DNA of 64,000 bases from Jaminaea rosea (lineage: Eukaryota > Basidiomycota > Exobasidiomycetes > Microstromatales), in NCBI RefSeq assembly GCF_003144245.1, contig NW_020289985.1:1-64000 (forward strand). The letters are read 5' to 3'. Numbering within the stretch: position 1 is the stretch's first letter; every line of letters starts with the position of its first letter. This document shows positions 42,368 through 51,740 of the stretch, piece after piece. A model generated the notes under the pieces. The model ran no database searches and was not told the DNA's origin. It saw only the letters and a list, made by a program, of their open reading frames with translations. A program made the position numbers and the translations under genes.

Positions 42368-43721
42368 TTAAGCCCTGGCGCGGGTCGCAGGCCCGATCAA
42401 CTCGTAGACGGCCAAGCCAGCTACGAGGGCGGTACCGAGGAGCTGAACATTGGCGTCGAGGGGCACCCAGCGAGAGTAGGAGAGCGTCGAGGCAGCACTG
42501 GAGACAAAGTCGGAGCCGGCTGCAGCGTTGCCCAGCATCGAGGAGAGCGTTTGCCCACCAGGCTGGCCAGCCGCAACTCCGAGGGTGCTGGGCAGCTTTT
42601 CCAGACCATGGGCCGAAGACTTGAGGAAGGAGAGTAGCGCAAGACGCACAAAGGTAAAGGTTACAGCAGAGGGCTGCCTGCCGCGCTGGAACGTGACGAG
42701 GTGGGCTGCTGCGGAGGGAAGGGCAACGAGCCAGATGGTCCAGAGGAGAATGGGCTGCCAGAAGTTGAGCGAGATGATGCCGCGTACATCGGGGATGGTG
42801 ATGGCCCAGTGGGGGACAACGCCAGCGTCGATGCGACCGTGGCGGAGGAACGACTCGGCGCGAGACTCGCCCAGACGGATGTAATGGGTGGGCAGGACGC
42901 TCAGCACGAGGACCACGGCCTCGATGGCGATGAGCAAGCGCACCAGGTTGCCAGCGTCCGAAGCAGCATGCTGGGCGCGACTCCAATTGGCGTTGACCAC
43001 AGCGTGCAAGCGACGATCCCAACGACGCACGTTCTTCTGGGCAAAGGATCGGGCGTGCTGCACCTCGTTTTGGACCTCGTTGCCCGAGCTCTTAAACGCG
43101 TTGGCCAGATTATCGAGAGAGCGTTGCGTGCGGGCCTTGAGTTGCGAGCCAAAGGTGTGCGTCGCGTTGACGATGGCCTCCTCCGCGACGGCGGCAGGTT
43201 GAGCGATGCCGTTAGCAATGGCCGAGGCGGATGAAGGGGTGCGGTGCGTGTGCTTGCGGGGCGTCTTGGCGGGCGTGACGGGGGAGCCCTCCGACTCGGA
43301 TTCAGCCGCCCTGCACGGCGGCGAAATACCAGGATGAAGCGGTGTTGTCAGTCGTCGTGAATCAAGGCGTGGCGTGGTCATTGTCGTCTCGCTGCTCACC
43401 CTCCGTTGCTGGAGACGCGCGCGGCACGCCTGCCCTCGCGGTCCAGAGCAGTGTAGAGTCCCTCCATCTGTCCACGCCTCTCGAATCGCGATCGGTTGGC
43501 AATCAAGTGCTCGCGAACGATGGCCTCCAAGTCGTCGCGCTTGGTTCCGTCATCCACGGTAATGCCGAGAGTGGATGCAACTGCAGCGTACGCGCGCGTG
43601 GGAGACGCGACGTCAGTCGACTTATTGCGCAGTGTTGACGCCGCTTACACTCACTCTCGACGAGGTCCTGCTTCCTCTTTCCCTTGAGGTTGCCCTTAAA
43701 TGGCGTCGACGTCGATGACAT
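42368..43721 (-). CDS. SAP/HeH-like domain multi-pass membrane protein
   Basis: Three exons (43655-43721, 43400-43580, 42368-43310) join in phase to 396 residues. The N-terminus forms a SAP/HeH-like helix-loop-helix: a basic lead (NLKGKRKQDLVE), then ASTLGITVDDGTKRDDLEA and IVREHL, split by the first intron. A basic Ser/Thr-rich region follows (PAKTPRKHTHRTP), then an amphipathic helical stretch. Four hydrophobic segments come next: VRLLIAIEAVVLVLSVL, WQPILLWTIWLVALPSAAA, VTFTFVRLALLSFL and VQLLGTALVAGLAVYELI. A DNA-binding-type fold at the N-terminus plus membrane spans recalls inner nuclear membrane proteins (Src1/Heh1, Lem2), but I see no MSC/MAN1 domain. Nuclear-envelope location is inference. 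The gene shares a 394-base divergent promoter with the Fmp46-like gene. Confidence 0.7.
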
Positions 43722-44115
43722 GGCTTCGCGATATCTGGGGATCTGAGGTTGGTAGTGACGGGAGTGGATGCAAAAGGTCGAAAAGGAAACAAATGCGTCC
43801 CCGCATCGCATCCGCTTTCGCTCGCGACGTGAATCGATGATGCAGTCCAGCGCGGGACAAAGGGCAGACCAGGCGCAGGCGGGCGAGATCCGCGACGAGA
43901 CCTCCCCCAAAGTGCAGAAAAACGCAGGGCAGAAACGCAGTCGAGGAATCGCGAATCGATGAGCCCGACGCTCGCTGCTCAGTCGACTCAGGACAGCTCC
44001 ACTCGAGAAAACGGCATGGCTTGTGCCCAAGGGTGGTGCGAGCGAGGGGATCGCGAACTCGTTTTGAGTCACTTTCATCTTTCGCCACCACCACCGCCGC
44101 TACGACGAGGCAACC
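43722..44115. other. Divergent intergenic region, 394 bases
   Basis: Upstream region shared by the SAP-like membrane protein (-) and the Fmp46-like gene (+). No further gene or repeat is seen. Confidence 0.5.
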
Positions 44116-44868
44116 ATGAGCATCCGCTTCCACGCCTCGGCGCCCATCGTCACGCTCTAGTGAGCAATGCACGCCTGCCGTCGTCCAAATGAGCCGACAG
44201 CTGACCATTCACGCCCCTAACACACCTGCAGCCACGACCTCCGTTCCCCGCAATCGCAACAAGCCCTCGCCCTCCTCCGCCAAGCACAACGTGGCGGCGG
44301 CGGCGGCAGCTCCTCTACCAACGAGGGGAACGCAGCCATCTTCCTCAAAGAAGCCAGCAGCCCCGCCTCGTCCTCTCTGGACCTCCAGCTCGAAATCAAG
44401 GAGCGGGCCAAAGAGCCCCCAACGCCCGGACAGCTGAGGACCATCCTCGAGTACCTCAAAGCTTCCCCCCCTCCTCCCCCTGCGGCGGCAGCTGCCAATT
44501 CTTCGGTCGAAGGCGCTCCTGCTACTACTCGCTCTACCCCAGAGAATCACCCCGCAGCAGTAGGTGGAGCAGGAATTGGCGCTCGTCCGCAGACGAAGCG
44601 TCCTACCAATCCACCGCCCGGCGTAACAAGGACGAGAGTCAAGACCACCCTCGAAGATGATGATTCGGCCGCCAGCAGCGAGTCAGCCGTTTCACGTCGC
44701 CTTGAGTCTTCACCTCTCCTCCTCGTGGACTGGGATGCAGGGAGAGCGAGCACAGATCTTGCCGGTGTGCAGGAGATGATCGAGCGATGGCGCGAGGAGC
44801 AGGCTAGTGGGAAGCAAGGTGGACAAGCGTCCAAGAGTGATGCGGGGGGCAATTGCGTGGTGATGTAG
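44116..44868 (+). CDS. Fmp46-like thioredoxin-fold protein with C-terminal CaaX motif
   Basis: Resembles the fungal Fmp46/DUF1687 family, thioredoxin-like proteins found in yeast mitochondria, with unknown substrate. Two exons (44116-44159, 44232-44868) give 226 residues. Family marks: IVTLYHDLRSPQSQQALALL at the start, KEPPTPGQLRTILEYL in the middle, and SPLLLVDWDAGRASTD near the end. The N-terminal segment has Tyr-His where thioredoxins carry their active Cys pair, so a classical redox site is absent. A Pro/Ala/Thr-rich insert (about 90-155) is unusual. The protein ends NCVVM, its only cysteine, in the form of a CaaX prenylation motif; Met in last place favours farnesyl transfer. That would place the protein on a membrane facing the cytosol, which conflicts with a matrix location. 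The first exon is short but opens the conserved segment directly. Confidence 0.75.
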
Positions 44869-44937
44869 AGACGGGCTCTGGGTGGATGACTTTGGATATG
44901 GAATCATGGCGCTGCTATGTACAAGGACAAGTGACGA

Positions 44938-47900
44938 TCAAGCCGGCATCAGGTTCTCCTGCTCCTGCTCAGCCCAACCACGACTCCTCCTCGGTGTCGC
45001 ATCACTCATGGCCGACATTCTGGCTACGGCTTCACCGGCTGCCCTCCGCTTGGCGAGGAAGGACTCCATCCCCGGCATCTTGGACATGGAAGCTCCGCCA
45101 GAGAGGGACATGCGCGACGAATTCGACGAAGCAGACGAGACACTGCTGCGGCTGCTGTTGGTCGAGGCGCGACCTACTAGGGCGCGACGTCCTGCTGCGT
45201 TTGCTGGAAGGGAGGGTCGGGAGAGGGAGAGGGATTGCCGACTGCGAGAGACGTTAGTCAGGCTCATGGGCTCTTCCAGGCCGCCGTACGTGCCCTCCGA
45301 TGCGATGGAGTGAGTGGGCACATCGGGAAAGGTGGTGCCAGTGAGGTCCCGCGAGGAGGCGCGCGTTGTTCGCTTCTGCAGACTTGCGGACGACGAAGAA
45401 CCAGTGGAAGACAATGAGATGCGATGCCGCTCCTCTGTCTGCTGCTCTTGGTCGCTTTGGCTGGCTTGACTGCTTGATCGTGAGTGAGATGGGCGGACAG
45501 CGATCGTGGAGTGACGAGGGTGGTGGACGACACGCCTCGTCTTGGGGGTAGCTTCCTCCTCGGCCAAATCTTCTTGGTCCTCATTCACGACCTGATTGAC
45601 AGTCGCTGATCGTAGCGGCCCACCGGCTGCAGCGCCAGCGCCATCCATCGTCCTCCTTCCCCTCGCCTTGGCAGGGACAGGTCCACGCTCGAGAATCTCT
45701 TCTGGGGCTCCATGCTCCCACGAGCTACTTGCTGCCTCATAGCGTCCGTCGTCCAAGCTCGCCGGAGTCTGACCTGGAGTGACCAGCCCAGCCTTCCTGA
45801 CTTTGCGTTTGAGCAGTGCAAGCTCCTCCTGCTTAGCTACGAGTGCCATTGCGTGGTTCTGGATCTCGAGCTCCAATTTCTCGTTCTGACGCTCAAGCTT
45901 AGTGATCGTGAGACCGCGGTCGCCTACTTGAGCTGCGAGCTTGTCGCATCGGGCTTGCAGCTCGGCAGCCTCTGCTGAGGAGGAGCTAGATTGCAGCTGC
46001 TTGGTCTGCTCAGCGACTTGGTGCTCCAACTCTGCAATGCGGGCTTCCTGCGGCGTCACCACCGTGCGCTCCATGTCGGCCACAGCAGCCAGGAGTTCTT
46101 CGCGCTCCTGCTCCATCCGCAAGGCAATGGCGTGCAGCTGATCGTGCTTGGCGGCGGCTTCCCCGCGTTGATGCTCTACATCGGCGTCGTGATTCTGCTT
46201 GAGCTCCCTCTCCAGTGCAGCTAAGGCGGCCTGGTGAGCCTGATCTCGCTCCTCTCGCTCCGCAATAAGTTCTTCAAGACGAGTCGAGAGCTCCTCGTTG
46301 GCAGCACGAAGCTCTTCCACCTCGTGCGTACTGGCTTGTCGCCCCTTCGACCCATCTGCAGCCTCATCGCGCTCGGCCACAGCCTCATCCCTCTCCCTCT
46401 GCGCCTTTGCCAGCTCCTCACTCAACGCCTCTCTCGCATCGCATGCCTCATCTCGCTCCTCTCTCGCGTCATCCCTCTCCTGACGCGCATCATCGCGCTC
46501 CCTTTCCACCTCCTCCATCCCCTCTGCACGCTGTAGCGCGTCATCGCGCTCCCGCTGTGCCTCAATCAACTGCTCCTCCAGCGACTCGAGGGCCTCCTCA
46601 TGGTCACGCTGCAGCGAGTAGACGCGCACTTCGTGGTCACGCTCGACACTCTCCCTGGCGAGGCGGGCGATCTCCTCCGTCGATGCCGATGGCTGGGGCG
46701 ATGCTTCGCGCGACCGTTGTGATGAGGGAGAGGAGGAAGTGGCGCGCACGGCAAGAAGGCGAACCTCATAGTCGCGCCTTTGCTGTTCTCTCAACTCCCT
46801 CTCGTGAGTGAGCTCATCGCGCAATCGGATCACCTCCTCATCTCCACTACCCACCCCGCTCGCCGCGTTGGCCGCGGCCACGCCCACCCTCCTCCCCACC
46901 TGCTCCCTCATCCTCTCCACCAGCCTTCTGAGCTCCGCATCCCTCCTCTCCCCCTCCTCCCTCTCGCGTTTCCACTCCTCCAGCACGCCCTCCTTATCTC
47001 TCATTCGCTCCTCTAACTCCCACTTCACCCCGGCAAGCTCGCGCAGTAGCTGCGACTTGCTTTCCAGCTCCGAGGTGAGGACGTCCCGCAGGAGGGAGGC
47101 TTCAGAGAGGGTGGAGGTCAGACGGACGGATAGGGTTGAGAGGCGGGAAGAGTGTGTGAAGAGGTACTCGTCTAGTGCGTGGCGTACCGCGAGGAGACGT
47201 GTTTGGGCGTCGCCGCTCGGTGGAGAGCCAGATGGAGGGAGGGACAGAGATGTTGCTGGTGTGGGCGGCCATTGTTGCTGCGTTGGGGAGGAGATAGCTG
47301 ATGCTGGGCGACGTGTGGGGGAGGGTGTGGCCATTTCTGCGAAGTGGCCGTGCGTTTGAGCTGCGGCAGGGTGCGGGCTCTGCATTTGCTTACGCATCGT
47401 CTTGTCCTTCATCTTGGGCGAAGCGACGACGCGTGCGGGTGATTGCGCGCTCCTTTCTTGCTGCGCCTCTGCGTCCTCCTCTGTCTCAACTTCCGTCTCA
47501 AGCTCGCCATCCTCTTCTGCAGACTGCCCAGCAGTAGCAAACGAGACAAAGTCGCTCGAGGCGGCAGACGTGGCCGACCCGCCGCTCGTACGGCCTTTCG
47601 TAGCTCGCGGGGCTGAATCGCCTCCCGCGCGTAAACGCTCGACGCTGGCCCTGCCTAGAGCAAGGCGACGTAGTTTATCCGCCGATGGGCTTGCAGTGTA
47701 GCCGGACTCTGGACGACGAGGTGCTGGACTTGCTGCGGGCTTGGGTGAGGGCGAGGCGGATGATGCGGTGATTGACGAAGAGGAAGGCGACGCACTGTCC
47801 GCTTCTAGCTGACGGCTCGCGGAGACAGCTGAGGTGTTGGCATCATGTTGAGGTGATGGCTGCGGCGACCTTGCTGCGATCTTCACCGTGGGGGAATCGA

Positions 47901-49347
47901 GCATGCTGCGAGGCGACGAGGTCTCGAAGCTCTGTGCCTCTGAGGTCATCGAGACCTCAGGCTCCACCACTGCGGGCAAGGAGGCTTCGGCCTGCTCTTC
48001 AGCCTGCTCCTCGTCCTCGTCCTTCTCTTCAGCCTGCTCCTCGTCCTCGTCCTTCTCTTCTTCGCCCTGTCCATCAGATGAGTGCACAGCAGAAATGCCA
48101 GCCTGGCTTACGTCTGCCACGCTGCTTTCGTGCACCTCAGCGTCACCCTTCCCGCGCATCTCTTCCCCAGCGGGCACATCTGAGCTCTCTGCGACCTGCA
48201 CATCCTCCACCTCCTCTTTCGCTTGCTCCTGCCCACACTGCTCCTGCCCACCCCAAAAAGCCACTCGCAACTTCTCCCCCTCCCTCCTAAAGAAGGAGTC
48301 ATTCAAGCTCTGACTACTGAGCGTGCTCATATCCGCCACTGAGAGGGACGAGGAGTTGGTGCTGATCGTAGTGCCCGTGGAAAGACGCTCGCGTGGTACG
48401 TGTGCGTGTGCGTGTGCGTGTGCTTGTGTCTGTGAGGGGAGAGTAGAAGCTGGGCGAGGCATCTCCGTAGCTGGGGAGGATGAGTGCGCGTGCAGGGAGG
48501 AGGAGGGACTCTGCTTCCCCGGAGGGAGCAGAGGTTGAGCTGCAGCTTGACGAGGACGCATAGGTCGAGGCGTAGCAGTAATCGATGGGTTGGGCGAAGA
48601 TGTCGGGCGATTCCTCGTCTGACTGACTGCTCGAGGCGTCCTGCCGACGGAAAGCACGCTCCCGCTATTCATGGAGTCATCGAGATGTCGCAGCAGGTTG
48701 CTATTCGACGCATTCTCCCCCATGGAGAGGAGCGGACCCCCGGTGTTGGAGAGAGAGGAGAGAGACAAATCCGTCGATGCGGATGTTGAGGCGTCTAGCG
48801 CTGCGGGTGCGGTCGGAGGACGTGTGGAGCGAATGGAGGTGCGACTCGTGCTCGTGCTCGTGTTGGCGTTGGTCGAGGGAAGAGAGAGACGACTGGAGCT
48901 TGCCTGCTGCTCTTCATCCTCTTCGCAGTGCTCCTCATGATTCGAGGTAGGCGCAGCCGTGCTCCCCGCCGTCGTCACGCTTATCTTGCTCACATCTCCC
49001 TCGTCGGTCATTCTGTAACCCCATTCCACTCCTCTACCGCTGCTGCTGCTGCTGCTGCTGCCTCCTCCCAGCATCGAAGAAGAGGAAGGAGTCTCCGACT
49101 GGCGCAGGATGCTCTTTAGCGCCGAAGCTGGCGTACGAGGTGGGAGTGGTTTTGGCGGCTTTGGCGTGGCGGATGGGGTGCGACTTTGTGCGATGACCTC
49201 GCTCAATAAGGCCTTCCGACGCGGTAATGGAGTGGCGGCGATGCTGTGCGAATGCGAGGATGAGGGGGAGGGTGTGTTCTCCTTGTCTCCTTCTTGGTAG
49301 CGGCGTGAAGGTGAGGAAAAGGAGGAGGAGCTGGAGAAGGACGCCAT
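44938..49347 (-). CDS. Orphan large coiled-coil protein, 1469 aa
   Basis: I do not recognise this gene. It is an intronless frame; the Met at 49347 (ASFSSSSSFSSPSRRYQ) is preferred over one 24 codons upstream. The first 700 residues are Ser/Thr/Pro-rich with basic clusters and many SP and TP sites (GDKENTPSP, PRRKALLSEVIAQSRTP), typical of a Cdk-regulated disordered region. An acidic block at about 400-455 holds a tandem repeat (EEKDEDEEQA twice). A long coiled coil spans about 720-1185, with runs such as ERDDAREERDEACDAREA. The tail is basic and Ser-rich. The layout resembles spindle-pole, microtubule or polarity scaffolds, but no conserved domain allows a name. Confidence 0.7.
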   Translation of the reverse strand: MASFSSSSSFSSPSRRYQEGDKENTPSPSSSHSHSIAATPLPRRKALLSEVIAQSRTPSATPKPPKPLPPRTPASALKSILRQSETPSSSSMLGGGSSSSSSSGRGVEWGYRMTDEGDVSKISVTTAGSTAAPTSNHEEHCEEDEEQQASSSRLSLPSTNANTSTSTSRTSIRSTRPPTAPAALDASTSASTDLSLSSLSNTGGPLLSMGENASNSNLLRHLDDSMNSGSVLSVGRTPRAVSQTRNRPTSSPNPSITATPRPMRPRQAAAQPLLPPGKQSPSSSLHAHSSSPATEMPRPASTLPSQTQAHAHAHAHVPRERLSTGTTISTNSSSLSVADMSTLSSQSLNDSFFRREGEKLRVAFWGGQEQCGQEQAKEEVEDVQVAESSDVPAGEEMRGKGDAEVHESSVADVSQAGISAVHSSDGQGEEEKDEDEEQAEEKDEDEEQAEEQAEASLPAVVEPEVSMTSEAQSFETSSPRSMLDSPTVKIAARSPQPSPQHDANTSAVSASRQLEADSASPSSSSITASSASPSPKPAASPAPRRPESGYTASPSADKLRRLALGRASVERLRAGGDSAPRATKGRTSGGSATSAASSDFVSFATAGQSAEEDGELETEVETEEDAEAQQERSAQSPARVVASPKMKDKTMRKQMQSPHPAAAQTHGHFAEMATPSPTRRPASAISSPTQQQWPPTPATSLSLPPSGSPPSGDAQTRLLAVRHALDEYLFTHSSRLSTLSVRLTSTLSEASLLRDVLTSELESKSQLLRELAGVKWELEERMRDKEGVLEEWKREREEGERRDAELRRLVERMREQVGRRVGVAAANAASGVGSGDEEVIRLRDELTHERELREQQRRDYEVRLLAVRATSSSPSSQRSREASPQPSASTEEIARLARESVERDHEVRVYSLQRDHEEALESLEEQLIEAQRERDDALQRAEGMEEVERERDDARQERDDAREERDEACDAREALSEELAKAQRERDEAVAERDEAADGSKGRQASTHEVEELRAANEELSTRLEELIAEREERDQAHQAALAALERELKQNHDADVEHQRGEAAAKHDQLHAIALRMEQEREELLAAVADMERTVVTPQEARIAELEHQVAEQTKQLQSSSSSAEAAELQARCDKLAAQVGDRGLTITKLERQNEKLELEIQNHAMALVAKQEELALLKRKVRKAGLVTPGQTPASLDDGRYEAASSSWEHGAPEEILERGPVPAKARGRRTMDGAGAAAGGPLRSATVNQVVNEDQEDLAEEEATPKTRRVVHHPRHSTIAVRPSHSRSSSQASQSDQEQQTEERHRISLSSTGSSSSASLQKRTTRASSRDLTGTTFPDVPTHSIASEGTYGGLEEPMSLTNVSRSRQSLSLSRPSLPANAAGRRALVGRASTNSSRSSVSSASSNSSRMSLSGGASMSKMPGMESFLAKRRAAGEAVARMSAMSDATPRRSRGWAEQEQENLMPA
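47996..48058. repeat. Two tandem copies of a 30-base coding repeat
   Basis: The unit, read on the minus strand, encodes EEKDEDEEQA and occurs twice in direct succession inside the acidic block of the large coiled-coil gene. The copies are identical at base level as far as I can read, which suggests recent slippage or unequal crossing-over. Confidence 0.75.
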
Positions 49348-49590
49348 CTTGGAGTCTGAGATGGATAGATGACGAGGATAGAAAGTTGAACAAGACGAGG
49401 AAATAGGACGATGCAGCATCTCCTCCTCTGTCCGCCCCTCCGTTTCTCCTTCTCCGCATCAACTCGAGTCGCGTCGAGCGCGAACCACGTGCAGGCGGGC
49501 GGCGAGGCAGGCAGCCGAGACCAACACCAGGAAGCTCTCACGCCTCACGCCTCACGCCCCACGCTGTACGCTACCACGCTCTGCCCCGTT
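49348..49590. other. Intergenic region upstream of the large coiled-coil gene
   Basis: Promoter-proximal region of the large coiled-coil gene (-), running up to the 111-base duplication that follows the uroporphyrinogen-III synthase gene. It contains two adjacent CTCACGCC units near 49538-49557. No gene is seen. Confidence 0.45.
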
Positions 49591-49812
49591 CCTTGATAGA
49601 CTAGCAACAGCCAATGCTTGTTGATGAAGATTTGAACATATTACAGCGATACCGCACTCTTCTGACCCTCACACCGCAGAATCGCCTCCCTCACCCCCTC
49701 TCCTTGATAGACTAGCAACAGCCAATGCTTGTTGATGAAGATCTGAACCTATTACAGCGATACCGCACTCTTCTGACCCTCACACCGCAGAATCGCCTCC
49801 CTCACCCCCTCC
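49591..49812. repeat. 111-base direct tandem duplication covering the 3' end of the HEM4 gene
   Basis: Copy 1 (49591-49701) and copy 2 (49702-49812) are head to tail and differ at only about three positions. Copy 2 contains the last 61 bases of the uroporphyrinogen-III synthase coding sequence, its stop codon (49752-49754) and 50 bases of 3' flank. Copy 1 is a detached second copy of that end, lying downstream of the gene on its own strand. A recent unequal-exchange or replication-slippage event is likely; an assembly artefact is possible. Confidence 0.95.
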
Positions 49813-51386
49813 GGCTCAGGCTTATCCGCAACCAGGACGTCTTGCAAACCATACAACTCGCGAAGATGCTTGGCCGTCGTCTCCCCAATCGCCACTATCC
49901 CCGGTCTTGACTCGACGCTACTCCTCTGTTGTGATGACCTTGAAGAGGAAGAGGAGGAGGGCGCCGGTGGCAACCAGTCCCGCTTGCGCAGCTCATCAGC
50001 GCTAAAGTCGACTCCCGAGGGAGAGAAGAAGACGAGATAGTTTGGGTGAAGCGGGTTACTGTCGACCGGTAAGGCTGAAGGGGAGTCGGGCATCTCTTGT
50101 GGGTCCAACAAAGTAGTGGTCGTCTCCTCCCCCGTCTTCTCCGCCGCATCTCCTCCCTCGACGCTACTCATACTGATCTCGTTCCTCAATGAATGGGACA
50201 GCTTAGGGCTCGCGCCACTGCCCCGTCTACTTCCCGCCCTACTTGCTGCCGCTACTCTTGATGTCCAGCTCAGATCTTGCAATAGGGTTTCTACTCCGGT
50301 CAACCCTTTGCCAATCCCAGGGTCGGCGCACGTCTCGTACACCAGGCACGTCTCGTACGCCATATCGTTATCCGAGAGCAGGTCGGTGAGAGCGGGAAGA
50401 GACTTGTCTCCCTGAAGTATGAGGAGGGGCTTACGTGGTGCTGAGGACGAGCTATCTGCTGAGGATGAGGTGGCGGGCGGCGCCTGATACTGGAACCAAT
50501 TGAGAATATACTGCCCCAAGGCCTCACCCGCGCTCCCTTTGCCTCCCGCATCCCCAGCATCGTCATCACCTCCCTTGGCCCCTCCTCCTCCTCCTCCTTC
50601 TTTCCCGCGATTTGGCGCGCCGTACACTTTGCTGACCTTGGGTCCCCACCCTTCCTTGACACCTGCGAGCTTGCTATTCCTAAAGCTTGCAGCACTCCGT
50701 GCCGAGATGAGGAAGAAGGGCGTATTTGTCCAATCTTGCTTTGGCTCCTTGCCCGCACAGCCCGAACAGCGCATGACGGCCTCGCGCCAGGCGTCCCAGG
50801 CTCGATTGCTTGTTGCTACCACGCCTGACCATTCGCCCTCTGCTAGGAGATGGTCGAAGTGCGCTTGGTTTGCGGAGCGGCTAGAAAGGACGGGGAGGGA
50901 GACGATGCAGTATTCTCTCGGAGGGGAGGAGGTGGTGTGGTGTGTCGTTAAGGTCGGGGCGGTAGACGAGGTGGTGGTGGAGGAGGAAGCAGCACCCATC
51001 TGAGAGCTGGAATCGGTCCCGTCGTACGAGGCCTGCTGGCGTGTATAGTTGCGCTGCGGCGAGCTAGCTCGTCCACGGGACTGCTTGGCCTTTTGTTCCT
51101 GCAGTGCGCCGAGGAGCATCTCCTCTGGTCTTGGTCCCTCTGCTCGCTGCCCCTCGAGCGCATCAGCCAGCGTCTGACCACTGGGCAGCATCTTTGGCGG
51201 CAAGGCTAGCGGTGTAGCGGCGCCCGAGTCGAGGGCAGAGAGAGGGAAGGAGGGCAGGCAGAAGGATCCAAAGACATCATGGTAAGGGTCAGTGCCCTGC
51301 GCGGGCGGGATGGGCGTGCGCAGAAGGAGGACCGTGGTGGGATGAGCAGCTGTTGGCGACGAGGAGGACGATGGGTCTGATGCCAT
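49752..51386 (-). CDS. HEM4: Uroporphyrinogen-III synthase
   Basis: Closes the linear tetrapyrrole hydroxymethylbilane to uroporphyrinogen III in cytosolic haem synthesis. Intronless, 544 residues, about twice the 260-300 usual for the family. Family signs: VLLLRTP near the N-terminus, YCIVSLPVL, a WSGVVATSNRAWDAW segment, KPLLILQGDKSLPALTDLL with AYETCLVYETC (the common VYET element), NYLVFFSPSGVDF and IVAIGETTAKHLRE. The C-terminal part EPEGVREAILR is also typical. The extra length comes from low-complexity inserts at about 85-150 (Ser/Thr), 250-290 (Gly/Lys/Asp) and 375-430 (Ser/Arg). The duplication at its 3' end leaves this reading frame intact. Confidence 0.85.
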   Translation of the reverse strand: MASDPSSSSSPTAAHPTTVLLLRTPIPPAQGTDPYHDVFGSFCLPSFPLSALDSGAATPLALPPKMLPSGQTLADALEGQRAEGPRPEEMLLGALQEQKAKQSRGRASSPQRNYTRQQASYDGTDSSSQMGAASSSTTTSSTAPTLTTHHTTSSPPREYCIVSLPVLSSRSANQAHFDHLLAEGEWSGVVATSNRAWDAWREAVMRCSGCAGKEPKQDWTNTPFFLISARSAASFRNSKLAGVKEGWGPKVSKVYGAPNRGKEGGGGGGAKGGDDDAGDAGGKGSAGEALGQYILNWFQYQAPPATSSSADSSSSAPRKPLLILQGDKSLPALTDLLSDNDMAYETCLVYETCADPGIGKGLTGVETLLQDLSWTSRVAAASRAGSRRGSGASPKLSHSLRNEISMSSVEGGDAAEKTGEETTTTLLDPQEMPDSPSALPVDSNPLHPNYLVFFSPSGVDFSADELRKRDWLPPAPSSSSSSRSSQQRSSVESRPGIVAIGETTAKHLRELYGLQDVLVADKPEPEGVREAILRCEGQKSAVSL

Positions 51387-51740
51387 TGTGAGCGCGCGCG
51401 TAGAGGAAGGAAGAAAGGAAGGAAGGAGAGTAAGTCAAGGGCAGCAAGGTCAAGACGGACGGGTTCACCGAGGCCAAGACGGCAGTCAGGCAAGCGCACT
51501 TGCATCGGCGGCGCGGCGGGTCAAGTGTTTGAGTGGAGTCTGGGCCCTCAACTCAACGCAACGCATCCCACTCGACCTCGACCTCGCGAGGCCAGGCCAG
51601 GCTAGTCTAAATCGGTCCCCTCGGCCCGCGGTCCGCTCCACTCCCGCTCTCCTTCCTTCCTTCCTTCCTTTCCGTCCTTGCGAGTCTCTCCTCCTTATCT
51701 TCCCCAACCCTCCCCCCGACCATCTCGCTCACTCGCCATA
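51387..51740. other. Divergent intergenic region with TTCC repeats
   Basis: Upstream region shared by HEM4 (-) and the allantoinase-like gene (+). A TTCC tetranucleotide run lies at about 51651-51670, close to the allantoinase start codon. The frame of that gene extends upstream to 51678, but a start there would add an untypical Pro/Ser-rich lead. Confidence 0.5.
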
